Shown here: one piece after another, positions 1-12,390 of the stretch
Position numbering within the stretch: position 1 is the stretch's first letter
How the letters are laid out: each line of letters starts with the position of its first letter
Source: Albifimbria verrucaria
Lineage: Eukaryota; Ascomycota; Sordariomycetes; Hypocreales; Stachybotryaceae
Length of the DNA: 64,000 nucleotides
NCBI GenBank assembly: GCA_020081605.1
Contig: JAHREC010000018.1
Coordinates: 5,456,001 to 5,520,000, forward strand
Reading direction: 5' to 3'
The notes under the pieces: generated by a model
What the model was told of the DNA's origin: nothing
Seen by the model: the letters and a program-made list of their open reading frames with translations, nothing else
Database searches by the model: none
Position numbers and translations under genes: made by a program

Positions 1-1063
1 ACTAGGTGGCCTCGGTTGGTGATGAGCATGGAGTTTTGAGCAAGGGTATGGAGATGATGCGATCTTAGGACTAACAATATGAACTCGATTGTGCATGGCA
101 TCTTCGATGTTTACCTTGCCATGGGCTGAAAAAGCAAGACCAGAACCATGGTTGCTTTTTAGCACTAAGTCAAGCAAGCTGGTATCTGTTGAAACGCAGA
201 GACACTACTGACGCAACTGTGAGCTGAGGGATATGAGCGTCGTCTACTGGCTGGGGAAAAGTGCACATCGGGCTCGAACAACGATTAGTGCTTTGAAGAG
301 GGAATGGTCGGTCAGCCTCTGAGACGTGGCGAAGCATTGCGTGGTAACGTTGGAAACCATAGATATCGTGATCGCCTTCATGTTGACTTTGCCGGCGTTT
401 CTCACGGCAACGAGGCACATCTCGAAAATCAATCAGGCATCGAATGTGCTTTGCGCAAACAGGCTCGCAGCATCAGGCTGTCGGGGAACAGGCGGGCCGC
501 TTGCATGGTCCAAGGAACATTAGGCAAACTTGAGTCACATTCAAGGGCTGGGGTGCATCTGGGCTTGGCCCTGGTGAGAATGCATGTAACAGCATATACC
601 TCACCGCCTTGAGGAAATGAGAGGTGGGCATGGCTTAGAGGGAGGGCAGCTTTGCTTGTGTGGGCTGGGATGCGGAGGATGGTTTCAACAGAGCCTCACT
701 AAACGCCCTTCCAGGAAAGCTCTAGAAACGGCGTTAGGGAATTTGGAAACAGGCAAGGTATTACAAGCACGACACGTGAATGAGATGAATGGGCATTAGA
801 GGCTGCCACGTTGGTCTGATCAACCTCTGGGGTGCAGTTATCAGGCTTCCGCCCAAAGAGGGCTGAGGCAGCACAGCCTCACTTCTAATCTCTCTGCCCC
901 AGGAGCCCAGGCTCGCGTTCACATTTTGCCTCATTGTTCAGACTTTGACAATAAATCGAGCTTGCCGGCAAAGACCTGGTGAAATAGTGTATAAATCGCT
1001 TGCTCGTTGGATTGAGACATGCGCAGTCTTGCATAGTGGTTGTGTATTGTCATTCACAAGAAA
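1..1063. other. no recognisable gene
   Basis: Both strands hold only short open frames with no recognisable motif, biased composition or plausible splice structure. I see no tRNA, repeat array or transposon end here. It may be the 3' flank of a gene to the left of the window or the promoter of the factor gene that follows. Confidence 0.5.
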
Positions 1064-1219
1064 ATGATGTGGCCACCTAGGAAACGATCTAGACACCATT
1101 CAGAGTCTCTGCTTCAAGAGTATCAGGAGATGGCTCGCAAGAACCAACAGATCTTGTCCTACCTGACAGATATCAATTGCCTGGTCACGAGGACCATGGC
1201 TGGGACTCGAGTTGTATGA
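1064..1219 (+). CDS. possible 51-residue ORF or upstream exon
   Basis: A short frame starts with two Met codons and ends at TGA 1217-1219. The predicted peptide is basic at its N-terminus (PPRKRSRHH) and then looks helical (QEYQEMARKNQQIL). It is not recognised. It could be a small protein, a remnant, or a missed 5' exon of the transcription factor gene that follows on the same strand. Support is amino-acid composition only. Confidence 0.2.
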   Translation: MMWPPRKRSRHHSESLLQEYQEMARKNQQILSYLTDINCLVTRTMAGTRVV

Positions 1220-1541
1220 CTCTTGGCATCGGAGCGGAGTCGACAATTATTCTTTTCGTACGTGCTGACCTGAGAGTTGCCCTGATTAAACACCGCTCCA
1301 AGAGTTAACCAAGACTATAGGAGATCCCAAGGAGACTTTGAAGGCCATGGTGATAATCATAACAATACAAACCTCCAAAATCTCGCCATACATCTCTGCG
1401 CCGCTGCCTGTACAAAATCATTCAAGACTGTTTAACCTGAGCAACCCATTCACGACCTACGACTTCTCCAACAGGCCGATAAAAAGCATGCCACACACTG
1501 CAAAGCCAATCAATACATTAAATCCAGGAATTGTCCTCGAC

Positions 1542-3700
1542 ATGTCCTGCTTAACAAACCATACAGGCTCTCGCCTGACTAATGACGAGCTATGGGTCGA
1601 TGACCTAGGTCTAATGCCAGGCTCCAACAGCGCGCCCCGTCAGAACTCTCGCCTTCGCTCGGCTTTGGAGAGCTACACTTGGGGTCAAGCCCAAAGGATA
1701 CTGAGCATACCCTGTTTGGGGCAGGAGGGCTTGGGCTGGCTGTCCCATGTCAAAATCAACATTCTCCAGCATTGCAGACGGAGACGTCGTATAGTCCTTC
1801 GGATAATAGGGTGCCTCTCTCAAATGAATGCCTCTCGCCGTATTCAACTTCAACAGGTCTTTCGTGGTCGTACGTGAGTTCTTCTGAAGGGGCTGGATTC
1901 GAAGAGGCATCAAAAGATGCGTGGGATATCACTGAAGCTGATTTGGACTCGAACATTGGCTGGCCAAACAGTCCAGTAGCACCACAATATCCTCAAATCA
2001 ACTCCCGGACCACTAAAGGATTGCCATCTCCGAACGGAACAGAGGTTGATTCAGTTCGTCAAGTTGAGCTTTGGAATCCATCACCTATCCTTCATACCAT
2101 GCCTATGGGGGCAACAATACAATTGGCTTGAACATGACAGGTTCCGTGATTAGTTCCTTCTCAGATACTGATTTGAAAGCTACCACCAGTACATTCAACA
2201 CTCAAGCAGACACTCAACTTTTGACAGTGCCAAGGTCTTCCTCCCATCGACGCATGTCTGACCCACCGCCTTTTACAAAACAGCGTCTTAGGATCCCAGT
2301 CTCAAAACAAAGGACACGGGCAAATAGTACGCTCGCACCGACCGCTTATCCCCTCTACAGCCACAGCCCCCACAGCTGAGGAAAAGGGAAGCGATGTCAA
2401 AAGTCCCACGGCGGGTGTGACAAGGCAGACATCAAGAGGCAAACGTACCGGTCCAATGTCAGACGCGAAGAAGAAGGCCGCACTCAAAACTAGGATGGAC
2501 AAATCCGTTTGTATCAGCTGCAGAATAAGCAAGGTCTCGGTAAGTCTGCTCTCACTACAACATTCTCGCCACAGTCGTCTAATCCCGTGGTTAGTGTCAA
2601 ATGATCGAAGGGTCTGATTCTTGTAGGAAGTGTCTCAAGATTACTCCCAACCACAAGGTTCCTTTTGTCTGCACAAAGGCATATTTCATGGAGCTTGTCC
2701 ACTGTGATACTACAAACTACATTGGTGAGTGTAACATGCGTACTAAGATTCGTTTGATCCTAACTGAATATCACAGCACAATACTCCATTAATCATCTTA
2801 TTCCAGGCTCTACTCAGCGTCGTCGACTTGATGTCCCGGAAATGATTGAGATTCCTAAAATGATGCAATTGGTGGAAGATCTCCGCAGCGAGTATCGCAT
2901 CCGGGTCTCTCATGGAGTAACTGCTCTATATGACCTTGATCTCAATGGCTGCTTCGACTACCTCAAGATAGTTTGCCCGACACTCCCACCAGCCTATTCC
3001 TTCCGGACGTTCATAGCCACGCAGCCCAGCCGAATAGATGAGTGGCGAGGTTGCATTAACGACAGTCTCGAGAAGCTCCGCCACCCCTCGCCGTGCTTAC
3101 GGTGTGGAACACAATGCCTAGTCGTGTTACGTACGCACTTGTGAATAAAGCCACTGGCAAGGAATCTCCACTTGATCCAGAAAGCATTGCGGGCAATCGG
3201 GTATTGCTTGCGGCCGCGCAGCTGTCACGCATAATCAGCCGTAAGCTGGAGCTCACGGCGTTTGGACAACTGCAGAATGACCTTAACTCTAACACCGCTG
3301 TAACTGTGGACATTCTGGTGCATCTTGCCCATCTTCTCTTGTCCTTGCGGTGGCGGGTAAGTTGGTGGGTGCTTTTGGCAGCAGCGTGACCAGCGATCAT
3401 AGTGAAGGCAAAGCCCAGAAACAGCAGGGTCTAGAGGCCACGATTACCCGTGTACAGAATTTATGTCGCATTCTGTATTTCTACTACTGCTCGATGCGTC
3501 GGCGCTTGCCAGCGTTTTCGGGCAGCGACCGTCTTGAAGGGAAGAGTACTCGATACGCGGATACCCAGAACGCTGTTTATGAGACTTTTCCTGAGGATGA
3601 AAGTGTGAGCGGTTTTGAGAACTGGCTAAGAGAGGGACAAGAGAAGATTCGTGCGGCTCGTGTAGTTGAGCAGCTGAAAGTTGTAGGCTTGTCTCAGTAG
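1542..3700 (+). CDS. fungal Zn2Cys6-like transcription factor, frame broken
   Basis: Likely nuclear DNA-binding regulator. The centre of the product has a basic stretch (KRTGPMSDAKKKAALKTR) followed by a Cys cluster: CISC, a third Cys just after the intron, then CRKC and a final Cys in FVCTKAYF. This fits a Zn2Cys6-like domain. GT-AG introns at about 2540-2594 and 2725-2806 join these pieces in frame. Met 1542 is preferred because the following residues (NDELWVDDLGL) resemble the family N-terminus; Met 1338 is an upstream alternative. The frame breaks near 1681-1684 (G run), 2107-2111 (G run), 2280-2340, 3084-3087 (C run) and 3328-3330 (C run). Most are explained by one missing G or C; the 2280-2340 break needs two bases or another cause. 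True decay cannot be excluded here. Regulatory targets are unknown. Confidence 0.6.
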
Positions 3701-4742
3701 GTGGATGTTAAAAGGGGATGTTATGGCTTTTTTCATAGAGTAACGATGATTTAAGGTACATTTTTATATAGGCTCTAACAGGTTTAAAGTCTCAGGTATA
3801 AATCAAATCTTCAATGAGATTTCCATAATACATTGAACATGGTTCATTTGGGCTCCATTGTTGAAACGGATCCATTTCAGGTCTGAAGGTTACTAGCCGA
3901 AGTAACTCGATGATATCAAGTAACGATCAGCTTTCAGACCAGAAACAGAAGTGGAGTGGTATGACAAAAAGAGACTCGATATATTCCTTGAGATTTGAAC
4001 AGAGCAGGCGTTGGATAATTCACCAAAGTAGAGTTGCGGCACTGTTGTGTCAGTTGTCTTCAAATTCATAACAGGAGCAGAACTTGTCATCACCTTTCGA
4101 CTTCTTCCAACTGCCCAAGTTAGGTATAATACTCAATGACGCGTAGCAGCCATGTAATCTTGACCGAATTATCATGAAACTCCAAGACGTGAGGCATTAT
4201 ACCTCCAGTGAGGTTGTTACATTTTACGATTCTCTTGCTGTCTAGTTCGGGAAGAGACCTCCCAGAAATATTCAAGAAACCATTTCAATTATTGTAGTAC
4301 ACTCCAACCTCACAGACTGCACTTTCTAAATTGGAAAGCCCTTAGATTAAGCCTGGAGTTGAGTCAGAAACTAGACCAGCTGATAGGGACGATTCTCAAG
4401 TCGAAACATGGAATGTTTACAGCATCGACTCGAGATAGTCATTTTTGGCAAAGGATATGGTCTTTTTCCTCGGAGTATAAATTTCATTAACTTCTCGTCA
4501 TATTCGAAGACACAGTTTATAAAAAACTCAACTACTTGTTAAAACATACCCAGATTTAGGATTTATTGCTTGAGTGTGGAAGGCTTGGGATAAGAACCCC
4601 ATGCTCATGCATGTGTGGATCAAGCCTCAGCCTCCCTGTCTAGGCAACAGAGTCGACCAGCACTTATTTGGAGTCTCCTCTTCTTCACAAGAGGCGGCCA
4701 ACTCCCAAGCTCAACCTCGTCACTTGCTATCCATACTAAACA
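3701..4742. other. intergenic, no gene seen
   Basis: AT-richer stretch of about 1 kb between the factor gene and the hydrolase gene, both on the plus strand. Only very short frames are present. It should contain the 3' end of the first gene and the promoter of the second. Confidence 0.5.
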
Positions 4743-5576
4743 ATGGCAGGCTCTCAATCCCCGATATTCCTTTTCTCCACGTTGCCCCTTCAACGGCGCA
4801 TACGCATACTGTCATCTTCCTACACGGTCGAAAAGACAATCCTCGGAACTTTAGTGCTTCGCTGAATTATTCTCATGACTCGAAGGGTCGCACTCTTCCG
4901 AGTGCCTACCCATCATTTCGCTGGGTCTTCCCCAAGCTCCTGTACGCAGGGTTGCGAGCACGGGTGATACATGGCCGCAGTGGTTCGATGTGTGGAATGT
5001 GCAAGACTTCGCCGATAATGCCGAAATCCAAATCGAAGGGTTGAAGGAGGTTATCCCTCCCTTACGTCGCATTATTGCGAGCGAAGCAGAAGCACTAGGT
5101 GGGCGGTGGGACCGCATCATACTGGCAGGCATCAGTATGGGTGCGGCGACGAGCGTGCATCTTTTGTTCAATCTCAACGTCCCTCAATCTGGCGGCGGTA
5201 GGCTCGGCGCCTTCTTGGGTTTTTCGTGCCGTTGCCCGTTTGTTGGGTTAAGCCTTCCAGAAATGCGTGACGTGTTGAAGCTGGACGATGTGCCGGATCA
5301 CGCTGACGTCCTGCGCAATACACCTATGCTGTTGGAGCATTGCGTTGATGACCCTCTAGTTCTGTTGCAGAATGGCATGATGCTGAGGGACACGCTACGT
5401 GGCTTCGGAGCTAATGTCGAGTGGAAAGAGTATCCTGACGGAGGCCATTGGTTCAACTCCCTCGGGGTATGGATGATGCTATCGAGTTTCTAAACAAGCA
5501 TGTCGTTGAAGTGAGCAATTCTCAGGGAACCACATCCGCACCACCACAGGCTGCCGACGCCATGGATATGTCGTAA
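4743..5576 (+). CDS. acyl-protein thioesterase / carboxylesterase-type alpha/beta hydrolase
   Basis: Serine hydrolase of the phospholipase/carboxylesterase (acyl-protein thioesterase) family, which cleaves acyl thioesters such as S-palmitoyl groups from proteins; no signal peptide is seen, so it is probably cytosolic. Visible motifs are the oxyanion strand VIFLHGR, the nucleophile elbow GISMGAA, the acid region CVDDP and the catalytic His in DGGHWF, in the expected order. The start ATG at 4743 is chosen because it joins the hydrolase frame if one C is restored in the run at 4759-4762. Two further breaks, at 4930-4933 and 5459-5461, are also repaired by one C each, giving a stop at 5574-5576. 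The exact substrate cannot be read from sequence. Confidence 0.8.
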
Positions 5577-5879
5577 TACCACGATAAAGTGTCCTATCAA
5601 GAACCCTTCTGGCATACAAGTAATGGGCACGAGTATGTGTGTAACTCCAACGACCTTGTTATTTTGTTATTTTCAATTCTGGCTGATCAAGTCCTTCACG
5701 TGAATAGTTATTGAATCAGCAATTTTTGTGCATTAGCGATAAAACCAGCTCGCAGCTACGAAATAGATAGTAAACACAATCGCAAACACTCTATTCTATG
5801 CCAATGTAGCCAAGTCTACTCTATTTTTGTCAACCCATTAACCGCGTACTGAGTCTCTTCAAGGGTGTTGTCATCATCA

Positions 5880-7235
5880 TTATTTGGCCCAGCGCAGAGC
5901 ACCGGGGCAGTTAGGGTCGTTCTCGACGTACTTGAGCGATCCGAACACGGACCACAGCTGGCCAAGGAAGCTTCGCTCATCGGCGTGGTAGAGGTCGCCG
6001 AGAAGGGGCTTGATGGCCTCAGTGGCCTCGTCAGCCTTGTAGAAGGGAATACGGCTGGAACAAGTCAGTAAGACGGTTTTCTTGCAGGCGGTATTGTGAG
6101 ACATACGGGAAGAGGTGGTGAACAACGTGCTTCTCAATGATGCCGTGGAAGATGTGCTTGCCAATGAAACCGAAGTCGCGGTCGATGGTAGCGAGAGCAC
6201 CCTTGACGAAGGTCCAGCCCTCCTCGGTGTAGTGAGGCACCTCCTCGTGGTGGTGGTGCAGGTAGGTGATGGCGACTAAAACACAGATTGTTAGCAACTC
6301 GGCTTGAGATATCGGAGCAGATGAGCTTACCGAGCCAGTGGTGGACCCAGAGGTAGGGCACGAGGTAAAGGTAGAGGACGGTGGAGGTTCCAACGAACTG
6401 AGAGGCGTAGTACAGGGCGCTGAGGGTGAGACCGAGGCCAATGTCAGAGATGAAGATGAACAGAGCCTCGTTGGGGCGGAAGACGGCGCTCCAGGGGTCG
6501 AAGTGGCTCACACGCAGCCAGCTCCAGATGCCAGTGGGCTCGTACTGCTTGCTACCCTTGCCGGCAGAGGCGTTGAGGAAGGTATAGACCTGCCATCCGA
6601 GAAGCTGGTGGGAAATGAGGCAAATGACCTGGCGGATGGGAGTGTCCTCGAAGAGCTCGTCGAGGCTGGCCAGGATGGCGTTCTTGTGGCTCCTGGGCTG
6701 GGTGGCGGGAACAAAGGCCATATCCTTGACGATGTTGCCAGTGTAGCGGTGGTGACGGTGGTGGCTGTACTTCCAGGAGAAGTAGGGGACCATGAGGAAG
6801 CTGTGCAGGAACCAGCCGACAACGTTGTTGAGCTTGGTGTTCTTGGAGAAAGCACCGTGGCCGCACTCGTGTCCCAGGATCCAGACGCCGGTGCAGACGA
6901 GGCCTTGGAGGAAGCCGTAGGCCATCCAGGCGGCGAAGCGATACCTCGGGTCGGCGATGGTGGGGATGTAGGTCAGGGCTGCCCAGACGAGGGCGGCGAC
7001 CATGGTGAAGTCACGGAAGACATAGTAGAAGGAGGTGACGAGCGAGGGCTCGAAGCAGTGCTCGGGGATGGCATTGCGAATGGTCTGGATGTCAGGGAAC
7101 TCGGGCTCGGTCGACTTCTGAGAGGGAGGGTCAGTCAGATGAGATTTTTTCTTCTTCTTCGCCTCATACACGAATTCTCACCTTCTGCTTGGTCTGCTCG
7201 ACCACAGTGGTCGAGGTGCGCTGTCTGGTAGACAT
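5880..7235 (-). CDS. delta-12 (oleate) fatty acid desaturase
   Basis: Membrane-bound di-iron desaturase converting oleoyl to linoleoyl chains in the ER. The three His boxes are present in order: HECGH, HRHHR within YSHHRHHRYTG, and HVVHH near the C-terminus, with hydrophobic segments between them. The 18-codon first exon starts at ATG 7235-7233. Introns are 7118-7181, 6277-6331 and 6055-6106, all GT-AG. The reading frame is intact across all four exons, unlike most genes in this window. A delta-15 or bifunctional desaturase of the same family is possible; the overall match is best to the fungal delta-12 type. The gene converges with the hydrolase upstream, their stops being about 300 bp apart. 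Confidence 0.92.
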
Positions 7236-9827
7236 GATGTCGGTTGATATCTTACAAGCCTAGAACCGGTCCCAGCTCGTTCGTGTATGCTCCGTCTGCT
7301 CGGGTTTCGAGAAGAAGAGAAGAACAGGCGCAGGCAGGCGGGTGGGCGGGTATATACTCGACGGATATATACTACGGACAGCAACAGGCGCTGAGACATT
7401 TAAAACTTTGGTCCAGTCCCCTTGTCCAGATCCTCCCTTCCCCGGAACACATTGCAGCACATACATACCAGAATGGTACAGGTCAACCTAAGCATGTGGA
7501 TTCAGGGTCCAAGTGTAAGTCAGGGCCCTTTTGGTGTGCATCCTCGTTACCCAATCGGGCAGTAGTCGAGGTCGCGGTTCGGTGGCTCGACACGCCGTGG
7601 GCCAATGAAACTGTGGGCTCCCTGGATCTGACTAGCAATCCCAAGCCACGGAAGAACAGAAGTTGAGATCCAGGAGCCATGGCCGCCTGGAGGAAAACTC
7701 TGCAACCGTTTGTGTCATGGGCCGGGGGCTGCGTGGCCACGCACGCCTAGCCCGTGTTAGCGGTGAACGGCCGCGGGAGGCATCGCCAACCTCGAGCAGC
7801 AGAGCCCGAACCAACACTGGCGGTGACCAGGCACTGCAGCAATGGAAAATTTCCTTCAGAATTGTTGAGAAAAGGCATGGATACAAACCCACAAAAACGG
7901 TCTGGGCTCCCGGGAATCGAGCATGCTTGGCTCTTCAACGGCAAGGGCCCCAGGTTCGGGCGGGTCTTCCATCCCCAACACTGTCGTCTCGCATCACGCC
8001 TGATAAGCTACCCTTTAACCATACTGGGCCCAGCGTCCATCTCCTTTTTCCAAGCGTGTGGAACCTAGTGCACCCTCGCGTGTTTGAACCAAAAAAATCC
8101 TCTTGCCTCCTCGCTTGGCCTCTGTCAGCTGCTGTATACTAGGTATGTGCATACGCAAGACAGGAAGACCCCTGGGTCCGTCGAGCCTTGGGTGGGATGG
8201 CGAACCAGGTCCTGGTCCAGTTAAATTAAATGGATAACCACCGTGCCTGACCCGAAAAAGAGTTAACCGAGGAAGGCATCTTTCTGGATATCTTGTGATA
8301 TATAGCTTGTTGATCCCCTATCGTACCGTCTCGTCTGTGGCCAATGCTCCGGCCGAGGCCGTATCCCACTGGACCCTCACGACCGTGCAAGAAACAAAAC
8401 TCCGGGGAGCAACGAATACGGTACCTTTCGAAACATTCGTATACACCGCCTCCCTTCAAGACACGTAATTAACCGTGGGTTTTCGTGCCGTGGGGATCAC
8501 CACCGGTGGACAGACGTGTCACAGACAGACGTGGCGTAGATGCAACATGGCCGGGAAGAAGCGCGACTAGGCATGATCCCGAACCGCGTTCCCTTGCATG
8601 TTAACGCTGCTGCCAAAAAGCAAGGAATCAGAAATTTCCTTGGCTATTTTTGGGAAGGCGATGAACCAAGTGGCTAGTTCACGGTCGGTGGAAAAGCCAA
8701 GATCTGAAGGATGACTCGCGGGTCCGGGTCCGGTCGCAACGCCATCTACAAGCCACTCGATCAAAACGTATGGTAGACCGCAGGCTCGATCTCGGCTGCT
8801 ACATGATTCGGACTTGCATGTGATGTCTAGAGGCTGCGTGTCATTGCCGAATGGCAGATGCGCATGTGCTCGCTGCCAACCACGAGTCCACGCTGTCTCA
8901 TTGCCAAATCAGAAGGCTGCATGACTTGCGTGTGGTCAATGTATTTCATTACCTGCAATTGGCCAATGAGCCAATGTAGGGCTGAGGGCGCTCAGCCAAG
9001 AACAATGACTGGGCATTCACGTAACCAACGGAAGAGTTTCCGCCGCCACGCATAGCCCGGCAATCGGACGTCGAAGGCTGGCTGTGGTGTCTTAGATCTG
9101 TAGATGCACGATCGGATGTCAGCCGTGCCGCCGCCAAGAGATGTTTCGATGTAACGATACAACTGCTCTCGCAGCCAACATGAAGAGGCGAATGTCTCAT
9201 GGCTGACGGCGCAGGTTGGCCATTGCGGCACAGCGTGGGATGACTGCAGGTAAGACATTTACAAGATTAAGTAAGTCCACGAGACTCGCGAGAATTCTCA
9301 AGTTCGGGCACAACCGCCATGTCCCAAGCCTCAGAGAACAAACACCTCAATCTCATCTCATCTCTCTCTCTCTCTGAATTTTTTCGCCGCCATCGTATTC
9401 AATAGTTCCCATGTTGTCCCTGCTTCAACTGAGCACGCCATTGCAACTGATGATCAATGGGTCGGTGGCCCACCACCCTAACTCATTCTCACGACTTGAA
9501 CGGGCCTCGTGCGGAGGCGATTCTCATACCTATTATACAACTGAGGGTATATCCGGCAAATAAGATCCTACCTTCCCGTCCTAGGCCGTCTGTATCCGCC
9601 AAAAATGCGACGACATCCCAGGCGCATCGCTTGTCGTTGGCTGGCCGCCTCGAACGTGCATGGCGCTAAAGGATGTCGCAATTGTATTCAAAGATGATTG
9701 CTACCATGGTGGGGACTCGAGATTCAAAGCTTCACGGCAAGCAGACAACCATATAACCATGGCGGTTTCTGGTGTTGCCGTCATGTCAGTCTGCTTGATA
9801 ACCACTTAACTCTCCTCCAGAGCGACA
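7236..9827. other. 2.6 kb divergent intergenic region
   Basis: Lies between the desaturase (minus) and the UNC93-type gene (plus), so it contains both promoters. Open frames on either strand are short and lack family motifs or codon regularity. A CT-dinucleotide run at about 9360-9377 lies roughly 450 bp upstream of the UNC93-type start. Confidence 0.5.
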
Positions 9828-11331
9828 ATGACCGACGTATCAGGAGTCGCTGCCATTCCCGTCGAGGACAAGGCGCAAGCCTCCGTGCCAGCTCCATCCG
9901 TGGATGCTGTGCCGGAGAAACGAATCTGGTACCGTTCGACACTCTTCAATGCCTTTGTCATCGGTCTCGTCGGCTTCCTGGCGCCCGGTCTCTGGAACGC
10001 CATGAATGCGCTCGGCGCTGGTGGTGCTCAGGAGCCGTACTTGGTCAATGCCGCCAACGCTTTGGTGTTTGCCCTCATGGGTTTCCTGTGCCTGTTCGGT
10101 GGCCCCATCGCGAACCGCATTGGCTTGAGTTGGACCCTCTTCCTCGGCGCCGTTGGCTACCCCATCTACTCTGCCGGACTCTACACCAACAACCGATACG
10201 GCAACGTCTGGCTTGTGCTGGTCGGCGCCGCCGCCTGCGGTATCTCGGCCGGTTTGTTCTGGGCCTCCGAAGGTGCTGTCGCGCTGGGATACCCGGAGCC
10301 TGGCAAGAGGGGAAAGTACATGAACATTTGGCTCTGGTTCCGTACCGGAGGTCCCTTGGTTGGAGGCGCCATTGTCCTGGGCATGAACCACAGCGCCGCG
10401 GCCAAGAAGAAGGGCAAGGTTGAGTCGCAGACCTACCTCATCTTTGTCGCACTGCAGTGTCTTGCGGCTCCAGTCGCGCTGCTGCTCACGCCGCCTGAAA
10501 AGGTGCAGCGTTCCGACGGCTCCAAGGTCATCATCAAAGCCGAGAAGAGCTTCGCCGCCGAGTTCCGAGCCTTGTGGAAGGCTAGTTGCCGCAAAGACAT
10601 CCTTCTCTTACTTCCCATCTTCTGGGCAGCCTACTTCAACCAGTACTCCGGCAACTTCCAGACCTACTACTTTGGCGTCCGAGCCCGTGCCTTGATCGGT
10701 TTCATCAGCAACTTCGGCACGCTGCTCTCGTCGCAGCTCATGAGTACCTTGCTCGACTACAAGGGTCTCAGCGTCAAGCGCAGAATCGAGATTGGCTTCT
10801 ACTACGTGATTGCCTGGCACATCATTGCCTGGGTTTACGGCTGGGTCATCCAGGAGAAGTACACCAGAAACACGCCCGTCTGGGACTGGGAAGACGCCGG
10901 TTTCGTCGAGGGCTTCTTCGTCCTCCTCCTCTGGGACTTTGCTCGCCAGGCCCTGCAGAACTGGCTCTACTATTTCCTGGCCACCAAGACGGACAACATC
11001 TCGGAGCTGAGCCGTTTCTCCGGTATCCTCCGAGGACAGGAGAGTTTCTCGCAGGCCATCAGCTTCGGACTCAACACCCAGAAGTGGCGCGGTGGTCGAG
11101 TGCCCCTGGCGGTCAACACCATCCTGCTAGGTATGTTTTATTATCTCCGGAGAATTTTTAGACTTATAGCTAATCTCTTCGAATTTAGGCCTGTCCGTGT
11201 TCCCCACTTGGCTAGCTGTGAGGGACCACACTCCCGTGGAGGTGGGCGACGCCGCTGCTGCTCAAACTAGTGATGAGGAGAGCGGTGGCAAGGGAATTAC
11301 GATCACGGCTGGCAAGAGGGACGATCAGTAA
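9828..11331 (+). CDS. UNC93-like MFS-fold membrane protein
   Basis: Polytopic membrane protein of the fungal UNC-93/DUF895 branch of the major facilitator superfamily; transported substrate unknown. The product begins with a short hydrophilic tail and has about 11-12 hydrophobic segments. Recognisable stretches include GLWNAMNALGAGG after the first helix and FWASEGAVALGYPEPGKRG in the loop of the N-terminal half. One GT-AG intron at 11131-11188 splits a Gly codon and leads to a last exon ending at TAA 11329-11331 with a polar, acidic tail. The frame is uninterrupted. ATG 9828 is the first Met before the conserved region. Confidence 0.88.
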
Positions 11332-11749
11332 ATGAGGATTAGTCTAAACCATTTTGACTTGAGTGATGCTTGGTCGAAGTGGTCACGACATATCATACTG
11401 GTAATATCAGACTAGATGCTAGAATAATATACCCACATCTTGATTCAACGAATAATCTAGTGATACATGTTCACACGTCCTGCCAACATGGAACTCAAGC
11501 CCTTGATTGACAACGAGAAAATCATGCACATGTATGGCAAAGGCGAGCTGTTTTAAAACACAAGGAAGCAAAGGAGTGGCAACAAAAACGAAAAAAAAAG
11601 AACAAGCGGATCAATTCATTTATACCAGATGTCCCATTTCCTGAGAAGTTCACAGCAAGAGTTACTTTGGTACAGGGTAGGAACATGAGAGCTTTGGCGT
11701 TATGACAGACCTATAAGGTATTGTATAAAGACTCCAACCACCAGTAACG
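11332..11749. other. short intergenic region
   Basis: About 420 bp between the transporter stop and the first tRNA gene, with A-rich patches (11588-11600). No coding signal seen. Confidence 0.5.
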
Positions 11750-11845
11750 GGCGAGATGGCCGAGTGGTCTAAGGCGCTGTGTTCAGGTCATCTAATGACT
11801 TTCGCAGTCTAGTAATAGGCGAGGGTTCGAATCCCTCTCTCGTCA
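11750..11845 (+). tRNA. tRNA-Leu(CAG), copy 1, with intron
   Basis: Folds as a class II tRNA. The acceptor stem is GGCGAGA with TCTCGTC plus discriminator A, and the D-arm is GCC/GGC. The anticodon stem CTGTG/CGCAG flanks a loop with anticodon CAG at 11784-11786. A 13-nt variable arm follows, then the T-arm GAGGG-TTCGAAT-CCCTC. The loop is 14 nt too long, which places an intron at 11788-11801, one base 3' of the anticodon, the canonical nuclear position. A T run at 11858-11861 can serve as Pol III terminator. A and B box sequences are intact. Confidence 0.95.
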
Positions 11846-12023
11846 AAGCAACCTTTCTTTTGCATTCCTGTCCTTCTTTTGGACAAAGCTCCGCGGTCAT
11901 GCTCCGGCGCCATCAACCCCACTCAGTGCGCCGGACCCGCGCACAACTCCGTTTTTTCTCTCACGAACGCCCCGTCGTGCGCACAAGAAGCTCATTACGA
12001 CGCCCACTGTCATCCAATCATCC

Positions 12024-12119
12024 GGCAAGATGGCCGAGTGGTCTAAGGCGCTGTGTTCAGGTCCTCCAGTGACTTTCGCAGTCTAGTAATAGGCGAGGGT
12101 TCGAATCCCTCTCTTGTCA
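12024..12119 (+). tRNA. tRNA-Leu(CAG), copy 2, with intron
   Basis: Second gene of the pair, 178 bp downstream on the same strand. The mature sequence matches copy 1 except for the acceptor stem, which is GGCAAGA with TCTTGTC: the fourth pair is A-U instead of G-C, a compensatory change. The anticodon CAG is at 12058-12060 and the 14-nt intron at 12062-12075 differs from copy 1 at three positions. A T run at 12123-12127 follows as terminator. Confidence 0.95.
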
Positions 12120-12390
12120 TTCTTTTTGCTCCGCCATCACATATTTCGTGTTGTAAACTCTCTCGTCTGTGATATCTGCTCGGACGGAGTATTTGAATTT
12201 TGCTAGTGCGTCTGGTGGTTGAGGCTGAGTGCTCGCTCAATCCTCGTTTCGTGCATGACCTGGCGACTGTACTGTTCTTACACTAGTAACTCCCACCAGC
12301 CCCATCACATTGTCATCAAGCTTAACTGTATGCAGAATATACGTATTATGCTATATATTAACCTTCAATCATGTATCATTACATCTTCAA

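Noticed and set aside
6338..7231. 297-codon plus-strand open frame opposite the desaturase
   Set aside because: Antisense shadow of a well supported desaturase gene; Val/Glu/Gly-rich composition mirrors the codons on the other strand.
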